Positions 24,801 to 34,880 of a stretch of 64,000 nt of DNA are shown here, piece by piece (within the stretch, counting starts at the first letter, position 1; each line of letters begins with the position of its first letter). The notes under the pieces were generated by a model. The model ran no database searches. It saw only the letters and a list, made by a program, of their open reading frames with translations, and had not been told where the DNA came from. The stretch is from Sebastes aleutianus (Eukaryota > Chordata > Actinopteri > Perciformes > Sebastidae). The stretch spans positions 14,217,361 through 14,281,360 of the forward strand of contig CAKAKS010000066.1 of NCBI GenBank assembly GCA_916700875.1, written 5' to 3'. The position numbers and the translations under genes were made by a program.

Positions 24801-24922
24801 GGGCTTTGCGGCTGCTGCTGCGGCTGCTGCGGCGCGTCTGGGCGTTGGAGATCCGTCATGTAGCCATTGGGCAGGTTGGACATGAAATTGCTGTCCGAGA
24901 GTCGTCGACGCAGGTAGTTCAT
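15840..24922 (-). CDS. syn1: Synapsin I (synapsin Ia-like), 13 coding exons, 665 residues
   Basis: Synapsins coat synaptic vesicles, tether them to actin and bind ATP through an ATP-grasp-like C domain. Coding exons, in transcript order: 24922-24549, 23188-23131, 22157-22066, 21931-21775, 21666-21577, 20711-20649, 20557-20415, 19733-19659, 19568-19466, 19374-19237, 17915-17846, 17697-17199 and 15975-15840. All joins keep frame and use GT-AG. Residues 1-11 read MNYLRRRLSDS, the domain A phosphorylation site (Ser9). Domain B is rich in Gln, Pro and Gly. Domain C spans roughly 120-420, with the words DFVLIRQHAF, NFCDKPWVFAQM, VVVKMGHAHSGMGK, SGNWKTNTGS and SMPLIGD. Domain D is Pro/Gln-rich, with RQQS at Ser538 and Ser557 where mammalian CaMKII sites 2 and 3 lie. 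Domain E ends AETIRNLRKSFASLFSD. The N-terminus and domain E favour SYN1 over SYN2. Human SYN1 is 705 residues. The start ATG has A at -3. Confidence 0.95.
16001..17198 (-). other. syn1 last intron
   Basis: About 1.2 kb between the domain D and domain E exons. It is AT-rich with no recognised repeat ends and no nested gene. Skipping or altered use of the last exon would produce a b-type synapsin lacking domain E, a known mode of variation in this family. Confidence 0.5.
17920..18640. repeat. Repeat-like segment in syn1 intron 10
   Basis: From about 17955 the sequence (ggctgttcacatgccgcat, then many gcg words) resembles the end of a fish inverted-repeat element, but I could not find the partner end. 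Overlapping open frames here (17804-18228, both strands) and at 18430-18705 look like noise. Confidence 0.3.
18650..18725 (+). mobile_element. LINE reverse-transcriptase fragment, antisense in syn1 intron 10
   Basis: Bases from about 18673 to 18720 translate as NLPFYADDTQLYLPI. The YADD box with DTQLYLP following is the palm active-site signature of L2/Rex1-type LINE reverse transcriptases. Only this short piece is readable; the sequences on both sides do not continue the protein. It runs opposite to syn1. Confidence 0.7.
19237..19374 (-). other. syn1 exon 10 with two possible in-phase donors
   Basis: The exon encodes the end of domain C (SMPLIGDQQDEDR, then KMNQAVPRT). A donor at 19269 (ACT|GTAAGC) and one at 19236 (CAG|GTGCTC) are both phase 0 and 33 bases apart. 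The longer form adds VSSSTTGQPTQ. I used the longer form for the 665-residue count; the shorter would give 654. The sequence alone cannot decide. Confidence 0.5.
19801..20355. repeat. Family H element in syn1 intron 7
   Basis: Inverted relative to 10233-10898, with ends actgttgtcaggctattaaa and cctatttaatggcctgat. Its interior has only a few units of the cctaaacctgaag / tttgttgcctaaac type, the reverse complement of the minisatellite unit expanded in the other copy. Confidence 0.75.
20767..21100. repeat. Complete family D element in syn1 intron 5
   Basis: Ends tagggatgcaccaat (20767) and cgatgcatccctaa (about 21100) form an inverted pair, with ggtatcgg words just inside each end. Flanking octamers agtctaat and aatcgaat agree at six of eight positions, compatible with an old 8-bp duplication. 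No coding capacity. Confidence 0.75.
22158..23130 (-). other. syn1 intron 2
   Basis: About 970 bases between the exons for the start of domain C. Open frames at 22225-22467 and 22573-22785 show no recognisable domains. No nested gene is apparent. Confidence 0.5.
23365..23880. repeat. Family B inverted-repeat element in syn1 intron 1
   Basis: The left end ttaaaggggatcgccaccc and the body match 3564-4853. The right part (ataggaataacatgtatg, then aaaatgggtgtag) lacks the final cccctttaa, so its right terminus is eroded. The overlapping open frames (23559-24090) belong to this repeat and its flank. Confidence 0.7.
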
Positions 24923-25790
24923 GATGGAGACTTTCTAAAAAATGACGGAAATATCCTCCAACTGGATGCAACTTGGTGCTCAGGAAGAATGACTAGGCTA
25001 CTTTCCCATGCACAGAGAAGATGTCACCTAAAGAGAAAAAAGTCTTTAGTATCATCAATTAGCTGCGGATTTTCATACCTGATCACAGTAGTATAGCCTA
25101 TAAGGAATCGTGACTGGTGTAGCTTGAGGAATTAGCTGAGGTGCAACAATCACACAGCCTCTTGATAATAAAGAAAAAAAAATAAGGGCTGAATCAAACG
25201 AAATAAACCTTTTTCACATTTATATATATTTATATATTGTGTTAATAAACCCACATATCAAAGCAACCACTGTAGTTTTGTCATAATGAAAGCCTACCTG
25301 GGAGTGTATCCAAACTGATCCGCCCCAAAGGATGAGGTGATGATGATGCCTTATTATTAGCTATTATTATAATAAGGCTGTTATCTCTCACAGGAAAGCC
25401 TACATGTAATAGTTGCCTCTCATGTCCTCTGTGCAGGCGGGCATTGAACCTGTGAGATGAAAACTACAATCCTTCCTGCATCATCACCGCCGTCCTGCCT
25501 GTCCTTAGCCTACCCTCGAGCCTTAGTTCTTTCCGTCTGCCCTGCGTCACTCCCAGTCATCCTGAGGGAGAGAGAGGAGCCTGCAAGGATGCAAGAGAGT
25601 CAAGGTGGGAAGTGTGCATGACACGACTTCCTGGTGTTGCTTTCAAAGTAAAAGTCTTTTTTAATTCTTATTCTTATAGAATTTACAGTCTGAGGATTCT
25701 CAGAAGAAAATGCTTTTTGACAATCTAATTTAATAAAAAAAAAAAAACATTATTAATTGTAGTAACACGTTTTTATTGCAAATAGGGAAA
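24923..25790 (-). promoter_or_regulatory. syn1 5' leader and presumptive promoter flank
   Basis: This is immediately upstream of the syn1 start on the minus strand. No TATA box is obvious. I looked for the REST/NRSF site known in mammalian SYN1 promoters and did not recognise one. The transcription start cannot be placed from sequence. The plus-strand 128-codon frame at 24710-25096 is antisense to exon 1 and is an artefact of its CAG/CCG-rich sequence. Confidence 0.35.
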
Positions 25791-25850
25791 TAAGACAAGA
25801 TAAGATATTCCTTTATTAGTCCCGCAGTGGGGAAATTTGCAGTTAACGTT
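25791..25850. repeat. Retroelement 3'-tail-like repeat
   Basis: The words agacaagataagatattcct and ttattagtcccgc with ggggaaatttgcag are typical of the 3' end of a widespread fish LINE/SINE tail. A related stretch (actttattaatcccaaag, then gaaattc) is at about 52668-52692. Confidence 0.45.
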
Positions 25851-25894
25851 GACTTAACGGCCACAGGTGTCACTGTTACAACCAATTTCTGATT

Positions 25895-26530
25895 CTTACA
25901 AACAGTCCCTTTAATATGTTGGTATTATTTTTACATGTTTTTTTAATATTCACTTAAAGGGACTGTTTGTAACTTTTTAAGCGTATAAATGTACCGGGTC
26001 GGGACACGTGCGCTCGCATATGCGCGCTCGCGTGTGGCTGAAGTCTCTCCTCCTCTGCCTGTTTGCCTTCAGACACCGCGCGCGTTCTCGCTGTCTCACT
26101 ACACACTGCAGAAGAGTTAGTTTAGCTCTGAGAATATCTAGTGAATGTACAGTGGACGTTTGTGCAGAAATAAATGCTGCAGCTCCTCCACACCAACAGA
26201 GGTTTTCCGTGTCTTGTGAAGTGACGGGGCTCCGCAGCGAGAAACGTTATCACCGGCACCCAGTCAGAGACGGTAACGTTTCTCTCCGACCGGGTGCCGG
26301 TGTCTCTCTCCGGCTGCGTCCGGAGGCGATAACGTTTCTCTTCCTGCTTCAGCCCCGGCACCGACCCGCTTTTCGAAGGCAGGAAAAGCCAACACTAGGA
26401 TCAGCAGTGATTCATGGAGAGTTCGCGAGTGATTGACAGCGGCTCAGAGACGGCAAGGCTCACAGCTCCCCTCTGATTGGTTGTTTTCTTCCAGACTTTG
26501 AAATCTTGCAGATGCCATTAGGAGCATCGG
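25895..26530. repeat. GC-rich element with head-to-head ends and internal palindromes
   Basis: cttacaaacagtccctttaa (25895-25914) faces ttaaagggactgtttgtaac (25955-25974), an exact inverted pair about 40 bases apart. To the right the sequence becomes GC- and CpG-rich. It contains inverted copies of gagaaacgtta / taacgtttctc and of ccggcaccc / gggtgccgg around 26235-26345. A 142-codon frame (26008-26436) spans this but has no recognisable domain. It probably derives from a mobile element. Confidence 0.5.
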
Positions 26531-26655
26531 AGGACACAGAGGCACATGATTTTTTTCAGATTACCTGTCTCATGCACTACTGTCAGGATATATTGACCGT
26601 TTTATAGAAAATAACTTTTTTTAATCATATTTGCTCCATTTCTACCCACTGCAGC

Positions 26656-26720
26656 TTCAAAGAGGACCTATTATGCTTATTGTAAATGGAATATTTGGGT
26701 TTGGGCATATTGGTTGTACA
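26656..26720. repeat. Family I element end
   Basis: aaagaggacctattatgctt followed by an AT-rich stretch matches the end of the family I elements at 43817-44272 and 46867-47190 in reverse orientation. Only this end is present. Confidence 0.5.
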
Positions 26721-28379
26721 AAACAAGAACAAGCACCTTGAATAAGTCATCTTTTGATTATTTTTTTTTCAATTTTTTGACCAAATAGTTAATAATTTAA
26801 ATGAAAAATAATCAACAGATTAATTTTAATCCCTAAATCGAAGTATTTAAAAGAGTGGCAGCTGAAATCCCTCAAATATCTTGCCAATGTTTTAAGTCTT
26901 TTATGCTATTAACTGGAAAATTATAACATTTCCTGTATGGTCCAGTCTGTGTGTGTCTGACTTGACGCAGCTCTGTGGTTGGGATATGATGGTGGTGCTG
27001 ATGAGAGCGGGGTGTCAGGGGCGTAGCTCACTGTCAGACATGATGAGCTTGCTGTTGACTCCACGGGATGCTTATGGCTGTTGATGCGAGGTTGCATCCT
27101 GTTGTGTTCAATAATGCAGCAGCGGCACACTTACTGACTGTCTTTCAGGCCGCTGACAGTGTGTTAATTTTGATTTTCAGTGAGAGATGCGCCATCTGTT
27201 GGTGACACCCAGAGTCAGTGATCAACACAGAGCCCCAGGGAGTCCCAGCCAGGCCTCTACTATGGAAACTGCACTGAACCATGTCCACAGTGGACACAGG
27301 TACACCTTACTGAGTGCATTTCTTACATTAATCAGTAGACAGATATTATAGCCTGTTATGCTGACAAAATAATGAAAATAATGAAAATGCATTTAGTGCA
27401 GGGCTTGTAGAATATTGGTGCTTAAAATTAGATGTTTAATGACCTTTTCTGCACAACTAAATAAGTGTTAATTTAAATATGCTTTGACAAGACTTTTTTT
27501 TTATTAAACTGATTTATTATCAGTTTATCAATTTAGTGATTGATTTATTGATTGATTGTTAAACCCCTCGCATTTTATGTTCAGTTCATAATTGCTGCCA
27601 TTTCACCAAAGGGTTCATTTATTTCTGAACATGCCTCAGTATTGACTGCTGTGCATACAGTATACAGTAATGGGACACCTCAGTCAAAGAGCAGCAACAA
27701 CTCTATAAAGCAAGTTCAAGTATTATGATATTACAAAAATATAATGATTCTTATCATTATTTACTATATGATTAACAATATCAATATATGGCCTATGTTT
27801 TGTCTTGTTAATACCTAGTACCTTCAGTCCCCATTTAATAAATCATTTTTAGGAATTAATGTACTACTATGTAATGAATTTTTAAAGAGTACTGATGTTC
27901 ATTTTGAGCAACACCTTGTTCACATACATGTTGCAGTGTCTTCTAATACAAAGAAGATCCACTGGAGGGATTTCAATTTATCATATGGGAGTATTACTTT
28001 ATCTTGAGGATTGTGTTAACAGCTGGGACAGAGTGGATAACTACTTCCTGTGTAGTGAAACTAAATACACTATCTCTAGGGGGGATTGCAGGTCAACAGT
28101 AGCTAGAGTAGTTAGAAAGCAACTATGCCATTCACCACGCTCATACTCAGCCACACCCTCTTCACTTTCAAGCTCAAAGTGGAAACCTTCTGGCTATTCC
28201 TCACATTTTACTCACAGTTTTGAAATATACAGCAGTACATTTTTGGCTATTGTTATTTTTCTTTACCATATTGTTTTTAGTTATGTCCAACCTATTGTGG
28301 GAAAGCTATTTTATCTGCTGATTCTATATGTGTTAGCTAGTCTGAGTTTTGGTTGGTAGGCTAAGGGAGTCTGCAAGGT
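26721..28379. other. Intergenic stretch between syn1 and the vgll4-like gene
   Basis: The longest open frame is 27895-28359 (+), 154 codons, with a hydrophobic C-terminal third. It has no recognisable family, no upstream promoter signature and no obvious codon pattern, so I do not call it a gene. The minus-strand frame at 26921-27130 is also unsupported. Confidence 0.4.
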
Positions 28380-28735
28380 GTGTCTGCTCTCCCTGAGACG
28401 GTTGGGGCAGTATTGTTTATTGTTCCTACCTTGTTACAAATCAACAAAAAGCAGACCAAAACAAGACAAAGGTCTTTGTCTTAAACTGTGAAGTCACTGA
28501 GTGAATGTTTACTCAAGTGGCAGCCGGTCAGAAACCCTTTTTTGCCAAATTGCATATCTCTGTAATTTATGAAAATACAATAATTCTACAAATATTTTCT
28601 TTTTTTCAAAGAAATGTTTGAACAAGTGTCATTGTAGATATACGGTTTTCAAATTTATACTGCAATTTTTTCAATTTCAATTTTTTTTTTTTTAGCCCAG
28701 AACAAGGTGTCCCAACCGTCCCGGGGAGGCAGACG
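28380..28735. repeat. Inverted-repeat pair, about 330 bp apart
   Basis: gtctgctctccctgagacgg (28380-28399) is answered by the inverse ccgtcccggggaggcagac (28717-28735), with adjoining ttgggg and cccaa. The interior is AT-rich. This may be an inverted-repeat element of a family not otherwise complete here. A related word, tgtcccaaacaactctgctc, lies at about 28912. Confidence 0.5.
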
Positions 28736-30640
28736 TTTTCGAAAATGCACTCCTAGTACATTTAACAAAATTGTGCCTTTGGGTTGGGCTCTAAAAAAAT
28801 TGATAAATTGTTAGCAGACACCTGTATCTTTTCAGGGATCAAATTATTTTCATTACTGTTTAAGTAGTCTGTGAGTAATGGAAGGTCATTTGGTGTGTTC
28901 ATACAAAGGTGTCCCAAACAACTCTGCTCTCCCCTACATCATCTGAAAACTGGGATATAACCTTTAATTAATTAATTGAAATAAATTGTGAAAGTGTATA
29001 AGGTCGTAGAACATGATGATATATATGATGACCATTCCCATGCTCTATTATGTCTCATAAGTTGTTGCAGCAATTTTGGGGTTGATTGCATTTGTTGTAC
29101 AGATTTGGTGCTAAATTTCACCTTTTTTACTACTTGAGAATTGATAAAAATGATCATTAATCCCTCCAAAATACCACATTAAGACACCATAGAAAAAGCC
29201 ATGCGGTTTGGCGATTGCATATGGAGCACTTCTGTTCTGGAAACTGCTCAGAAACCCACCTCATTTCCAATGCTCTAGGGTTCTAGTTTGTGGTTGTAAA
29301 GTTTCATGAGGCTGTGACTATCCTAGAGGTCACCACAGGTCATTTTATACAGTGAGGTCAAGTTTAAAAAAATAGTCTCACTACAATGAAAAGGCTCCTA
29401 TGGGGACTAACATCATCACACATGAATACAATTGGGCTCATTGAATCCACAAGAGTCTCAGCTTTACAGTGATACCCAATGTATGCAATTCCAAGACTGT
29501 TTAGGGACCCCTGTATGCAGATATATTCAAACACACCGTTTTAAAAGACACAAAATTAACATATTTATATTGCATGCAAAAAATGTTATTACTACGGAAG
29601 TTGTGTGAGGTGCAGACATAAGGAATGAATGAATGCTACAAAACTGCATTTCAAAATTGTTTACACTGCGGGGAATGTGTCAGTGAGCAAACGTGTTTTT
29701 CAAGACTAGTAGGCTATGAAATATGGTAAACAACACGTTGCTATTCTTCATTTCCTTTTTCAAAAATGTGTATGCAACACCCGTGTTTTTAAGGGCATGT
29801 TATTGCAGGTTATGACTTCGAGGGGCACTGTTGAGCTTAAATTGAGCTCAACACATGTCATGCATGTATTCACAGCAGGCCCTTTATATGTGCAGCCCTT
29901 TTCATTTTTGAATCAATCTTCTTTAGCAGCTGCTATCACCCTGTTAAGACAATAATCAGTATTAAAAGGATTGACATATATCCGCCAGTAGCAAGGCAGA
30001 ACAGAGGATAATTGTTATTGATTGTCATTGCATTAATGTGCAAACATATCAATCATATTCACGTGATTGATGAGTTTGCACATGTCATATATCAACATAT
30101 TAATTACACTCTTAATGATTTTTGTCAGCTTGCCACACGGTATCTGAGCGAGCGGCCTCTGAAGACTGTCTACGTGTGGCCGAACTCCTCAGTATGCTCG
30201 TGTGAGATTGTTCTCATGGCAGCGTCATTTTCAGGACTTAGGAGTCTTTGTCTGGCCGTCAACAAAAGCCTTTGGATTACTAGTGAGGCAGGCTCACAGT
30301 ACAGCTGCGTGCGTGTATGGGCAGGTCAGTGGAATGACTGGAGCTCCGGTGGGCTAAGAGCTCGGAAAAATGCAGTTTGGTGAGATTGCAGATTAGGGAG
30401 GGAGGGTGGGAGGGGAGTGGGACAGGTGGTGATTCCATGGAGGGAAACAAAAGGGCACACTTCACTTTCTTCATGGCTCGGGGAGAAAACTAAGAAGTTG
30501 TGTGAAAAAAATTATTCATGACCTTGTGCAAAAAGAAAGTGTTGAACAAAGCAGAAGCTTCTCTAATCAGTGTGGATTCTGTGGTACTGTGACATTTAGC
30601 AACTCCACTTTCTACCTGTGAGACTGGCCTACCTGTGAGC
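28736..30640. other. Intergenic stretch upstream of the vgll4-like gene
   Basis: Open frames at 29716-29955 and 30012-30383 show no recognisable domains. No repeat ends were found. Regulatory sequence for the downstream gene may lie here but cannot be identified by eye. Confidence 0.4.
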
Positions 30641-30911
30641 TCATTCCGCCTCCAGGACAACAACAACCCTGAGTGAACGGGGCCCTTTGATTGGCCCCGA
30701 CGGCAGCCAATCTGAGCGCAAAGAGGGAGTCACAGGGAAGCCACTGCACCTATCTGCACTCACCTGATACTTTACCTGGCTGAGCACAGAGCCCAGCATC
30801 TCATTACCTCTCCAATACAATCTCCAACTGAGGCTCATTGTTTCCTCTGAGCTCCAGCAGTCGAGGTGTTCTTCTGTGTTTGGCTTCACACTTGGACAAA
30901 GACAAGGAGCC
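30641..30911 (+). promoter_or_regulatory. Presumptive promoter and leader of the vgll4-like gene
   Basis: Upstream of the start codon lie an inverted CCAAT box (tttgattggcccc, about 30687-30699) and a direct one (gcagccaatctg, about 30703-30714). No TATA box is evident. The start codon context gagccATGGcc is good. Positioning of transcription start is inference. Confidence 0.4.
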
Positions 30912-33900
30912 ATGGCCGTGGCTAACTTCCAATACATTACCCGGATGAGCAGTGGCTTCAAGGTGTACATTTTAGAAGGTAAGCATGAATACAGCTTTTT
31001 CTTTTATTGCCTCATGTTGCTTGATGAGAGAAAATACTTGTATTTCAGTGGAATCAAGTCTCTGCTGTGACTATGCTATAACATTTTAAAACTATATTTG
31101 TTATATATGTTTAGATCTTGTGTCATTTCAAACCCTTATAAAATACCATGTCCATTACATTTACCTTTTTTTTCTTTGCATGATATTTATGTAGATATTA
31201 ATTATAAAGACATTGATGACAGTCACATTGAAGATATACACTTACATTCAACTTTTTAAATGTGAAATGTGCTTTTTTTTGTATTATATAATATAGCTTG
31301 TTCGTCATAAAGAAAAGATAAGCGTGTTTCATGTAAGAAATCGGATGAAAATGAAGACTAAAGGAATCCCTATTAATACTTATTGGCTCTCAAGGCCCTC
31401 AAGAATGAAATGTAAATTGTGTTACTATGCTGTGTTTCTGTAAACACAGCAAAACAGAAGGTCAGGACGCTTATTCCCAATGCTAACAAGGAATAAATAT
31501 CCATGCCCGAGGCATTAGAAAATCAGCATAGGTGTGGTTATACCTGCCCCCCCTCCCCTCTACAATGGGAGTAGCTCACAGTGTCTGAGTGTTCAGTCAG
31601 TAGGAAATGCGGATTGGAGCGAGCACTTAGGGTGTGAAGACAACTTTCATTGTCTTACAATTCAGAACACATAATCACCTCATTGTCTGGTTTCAATAGA
31701 TGTCGTTGAAAGCCCTGAATGATTGATTTGAATATAGTTGAAGAAGCTTTGAAGGAGTCCTGCTTCCACATCAATGTGGATTTTAAAGTGTTAACTGAGC
31801 ATACAGTCAAACAATGGGCCACTGTCTAATTATACATTTTAATTATAATGCTTTTTGATTTGACTGTATGCATGAGTTTTGAAGATGTGAGTCAAGAGAC
31901 CCAAGAGCAAATGGATGTAGGTTGGGTTCAATTTAATAAGTGATGTACCTACCTTTTATAAAAACACCCAAAATCGTTTTGTGGTTTGAACTTGTAATCT
32001 GGATATATTCAATGCATCAATGACATCACAAGCTTCTTGTTGATGTGTTTCAACTTGTGCAATTGCAAACATCCAGTGTGAGCTCACTTTGATTGCCCGT
32101 TCACAAACGGGTGCCGCCCAAACCAGGGTCCTAACAGGTTAAAAAGCTGTTAGATGAGTGGCACCCCATCCTAACAAAAGCCTGTTGATTGTGCCATTTG
32201 GCAGAGCGATGGGGCTGATTGCCAACATTATGCAGAAAAACAACATTTACCGTTAGCACTGAATCAGCTGTGGAGTGTTGTAACCCTCGCTGATCAGGTA
32301 GATCGAGTTCTGCGACTTAACGGAGTTTACAATTAATGGTGGCGGCAAAAGAAAAAAAACAGTTTTCCCACGAATAGTAGTCATACAGGTCGATGGCCTC
32401 GATCATAACAAGCAGTTACTCATCGCTGAGTGACACTCACCGTTGACGTAAAGTCATCGCTGCCAGTAAATGATCGTTTGTTTTTTCTAGATTTTGTTCT
32501 GGCAAATAAGCCAAACCCAAAGCACCTTTTTATTCTAATTTGTCACTTTCATTCTGTTTTCCAGGTCAGCCCCACCTCAGGAGCGAAGACAGATACAGAC
32601 ATATCGCAAATGACCGGGCACGAGCCCCGACCGTGCATCCAGTCAAACGCAAGCGCAGCCACGAGAGAGGTCTGACATTGGAGGAAAGGTCGGTGCAACT
32701 GGTTTATACATGTTTACGATAATAAATCAATATTAAAAATTAGGATTTGTTGAATACAAATGGTGTCAAAAAGATGTGATTTCTGATGAAGAATTAATGT
32801 TTCAGGCGAGAGCGGGCACTGAGCAGAAGCATTGGTAAACCAGCCCAGAGAGCAGCGCCAGCGGCGTTCAACCGGCCGCAGAGTCCCACATCTACCTGGA
32901 GTCCAACACCCAGCCCCACCGGCCATCTGCCCTCCCATGTGTACTACGCACCAGTCATGGATGAACCACTCGCCCTCATCAAGAAACCAAGGAAAGACCC
33001 TGAAAGCACAGAAGAGAAGACTAAAAGCTCTACTCCCACTCAAATCCAGGTAATTCACCAAAAAAATCAAGTGCCGCTTGTGTTCTCAATGTGCTTTTCT
33101 CAAAGGTCAGGAAGGTTGGGCTGCCGTAACTTACAGAAAAGTGGCAATACTGTCTGTCCCTTTGTAGTCTATCTGGCATATAGCTCCAGGCTACCTACAG
33201 CAGTGGTACATCTCCCATCTCTAGTCAGCCAATCCAACTGCACAGGCATTCTTCCTCCAAGAGCACATACAGGCCTAAGCTTGTCCGAGCTATGCAATCC
33301 AGCCGGATTCGGGAAGAAAATGTGAGCAATGGAGGGAAGAATTCCATCAACAAGACCAAACAGACTGCTCTTTCTTTGACCTGCATGTGCCACTACACTG
33401 GAAGCGCTCTGACTTTCATGGGCAAACCCAACCAGTTTAATTGGTTTCAGAATGATTTTGTTTTCATATTGAACTTTGTACACTATTTCCTTGTAATGGG
33501 ATGAAGATTTAGAATTAATGGCCCATCTTTCTTTTTTTCCTAGATGCGTCCCTCTGTGATCACTTGTGTCTCCTCATCAAGAAACCCCTCCTGCCGATCT
33601 GACGTCCACAGAGGTCAGTCTCACACTGAATGAGCTCACCCACCAGACGATCACTCCCTAATCGTCACACACGTATCATGATATCCGCTCACTTTCCCTG
33701 ACTCACCTCCTGAGGTGTGTGTTTGACTTCTGTTAATCATATCCTTTCTCTTCCAGTGATTTCCAAATGCAACTACGACCACGTCGTCGACGAGCATTTC
33801 CAGAGGAGCCTCGGGGAGAGCTACCAGAGATCTCGCTCCCAGCAGCGCTCCATCAGCGTGTCCGTCGATGACCACTTCGCCAAGGCTCTGGGGGACCAGT

Positions 33901-34058
33901 GGCAGCAGATTAAAACCAAGTCTTCCTCCTGTTCCTCCACGCCTCCCAGCAGCCCAAGCGTCACTCACTCCCCCACCTACAGACACAGCCCCAATCAGTC
34001 CCACAAAGAGTCCACCAGCAGGTCATCGCAGACTTCCAGCCGCTGGTCTGTCAATTAA
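30912..34058 (+). CDS. vgll4l: Vestigial-like family member 4-type transcription cofactor, five exons, 268 residues
   Basis: VGLL4 proteins bind TEAD transcription factors through Tondu motifs and compete with YAP, dampening Hippo-pathway output in the nucleus. Exons: 30912-30978, 32565-32688, 32806-33049, 33544-33613 and 33757-34058. All joins keep frame. Exon 1 encodes MAVANFQYITRMSSGFKVY. Exon 2 carries a basic patch (KRKRSHER, about residues 52-59). Exon 3 includes DEPLALIKKP, matching the VGLL4 conserved block. Exon 4 begins MRPSVITC, another VGLL4 hallmark. Exon 5 holds two Tondu motifs, VVDEHFQRSLG (178-188) and VDDHFAKALGDQW (205-217). The tail is Ser-rich. The exon 2 donor is the weak GTCGGT. 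I infer the extra fish paralogue (vgll4l) rather than vgll4a or b from its position beside syn1; the paralogue label is less certain than the family. Confidence 0.9.
30979..32564 (+). other. Intron 1 of the vgll4-like gene
   Basis: About 1.6 kb, largely free of the repeats that crowd neighbouring DNA. That makes it a reasonable place to look for conserved enhancers, though none can be named from sequence alone. Confidence 0.5.
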
Positions 34059-34524
34059 AAGCAGAAACGACCTCTGACACGGGAAGAAAACTGTGACTTT
34101 TAACATTTCACTGCGTGCAGCTTCGCTTGTCAAGCAATGAAAACGCCGGCGCTAGTGTTGCGAGGGCGAGCTAAACAGATGCAGTCACTTTGGACCTCTT
34201 TGTGTGTCCGAATTTAAGACACATTGATGCAGATGAATGTAGCAATAATTTGGGTTGTTTCCGGGTTATGTTACATTTCTGTCCTCTGCTTGAATACCTG
34301 AGATACTGTGTAGATGGTGATGTGGGATGATTGAAAAATCAGCCAAATAATCCTTAACATTTCTTGGATTTTGTGTCGTTCTTTTAATGCCACAATTTCA
34401 CTGTATTATATTTATGTTCTGATAACACCTGGGTGCCTTATAGTCAAAATGGCTAGCCTGTCTGCTGTATGATATTGTGCTTATCAGCTGTACACAAAAG
34501 AGATTTTTAAAAAGACTTTGAAAA

Positions 34525-34530
34525 AATAAA
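34525..34530 (+). terminator. Polyadenylation signal of the vgll4-like gene
   Basis: AATAAA about 470 bases after the stop codon, within an A-rich stretch. The family F element begins shortly downstream (34582), suggesting the transcript ends just before it. Confidence 0.6.
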
Positions 34531-34581
34531 AATTTCAAAAACAAATCCTTCAATAGCCTTGCGTGCTTTCATTTGAAGAAG

Positions 34582-34880
34582 CAGGGCCGGCTCTGGCCCT
34601 TTTGGTGCCCTAGGCGAAATTCGGATTTCTAAACTGCAACACACATCAGACATCACAATGGTTTTAAGACCAAAATTAAGATTTTTGTTTTCGTAAATAA
34701 TTGTATTTATTATAATATAAATAAACAACTGGTCCCTGATATTGTTGGCTTAAAGTGTTCAATGGTCAGTTTCACTACAACAAGAGTTACAGAGGTGAAA
34801 AGTGCATTTAGTGTACTTTCTTTATTTATTTGTTCATTTGTTACCTCATTGCAGAAAATGAGGACGGGCGCAAAACCATT
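34582..34880. repeat. Family F element, left half
   Basis: Begins cagggccggctctggccc and follows the 7938 element to the word atgaggacgggcgc, then stops matching. It lacks the family G hairpin insertion. The right half of the same family in the same orientation is 3.3 kb away at 38195-38281. Confidence 0.65.

Noticed and set aside
24687..25096. Long open frames antisense and out of frame to syn1 exon 1
   Set aside because: They mirror the CAG/CCG-rich domain B coding sequence and have no independent support.
26008..26436. 142-codon open frame
   Set aside because: Lies in a GC-rich palindromic repeat where stop codons are rare; no domain seen.
27895..28359. 154-codon open frame between syn1 and the vgll4-like gene
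   Set aside because: No recognisable domain, no splice or promoter context, and composition like surrounding intergenic DNA.
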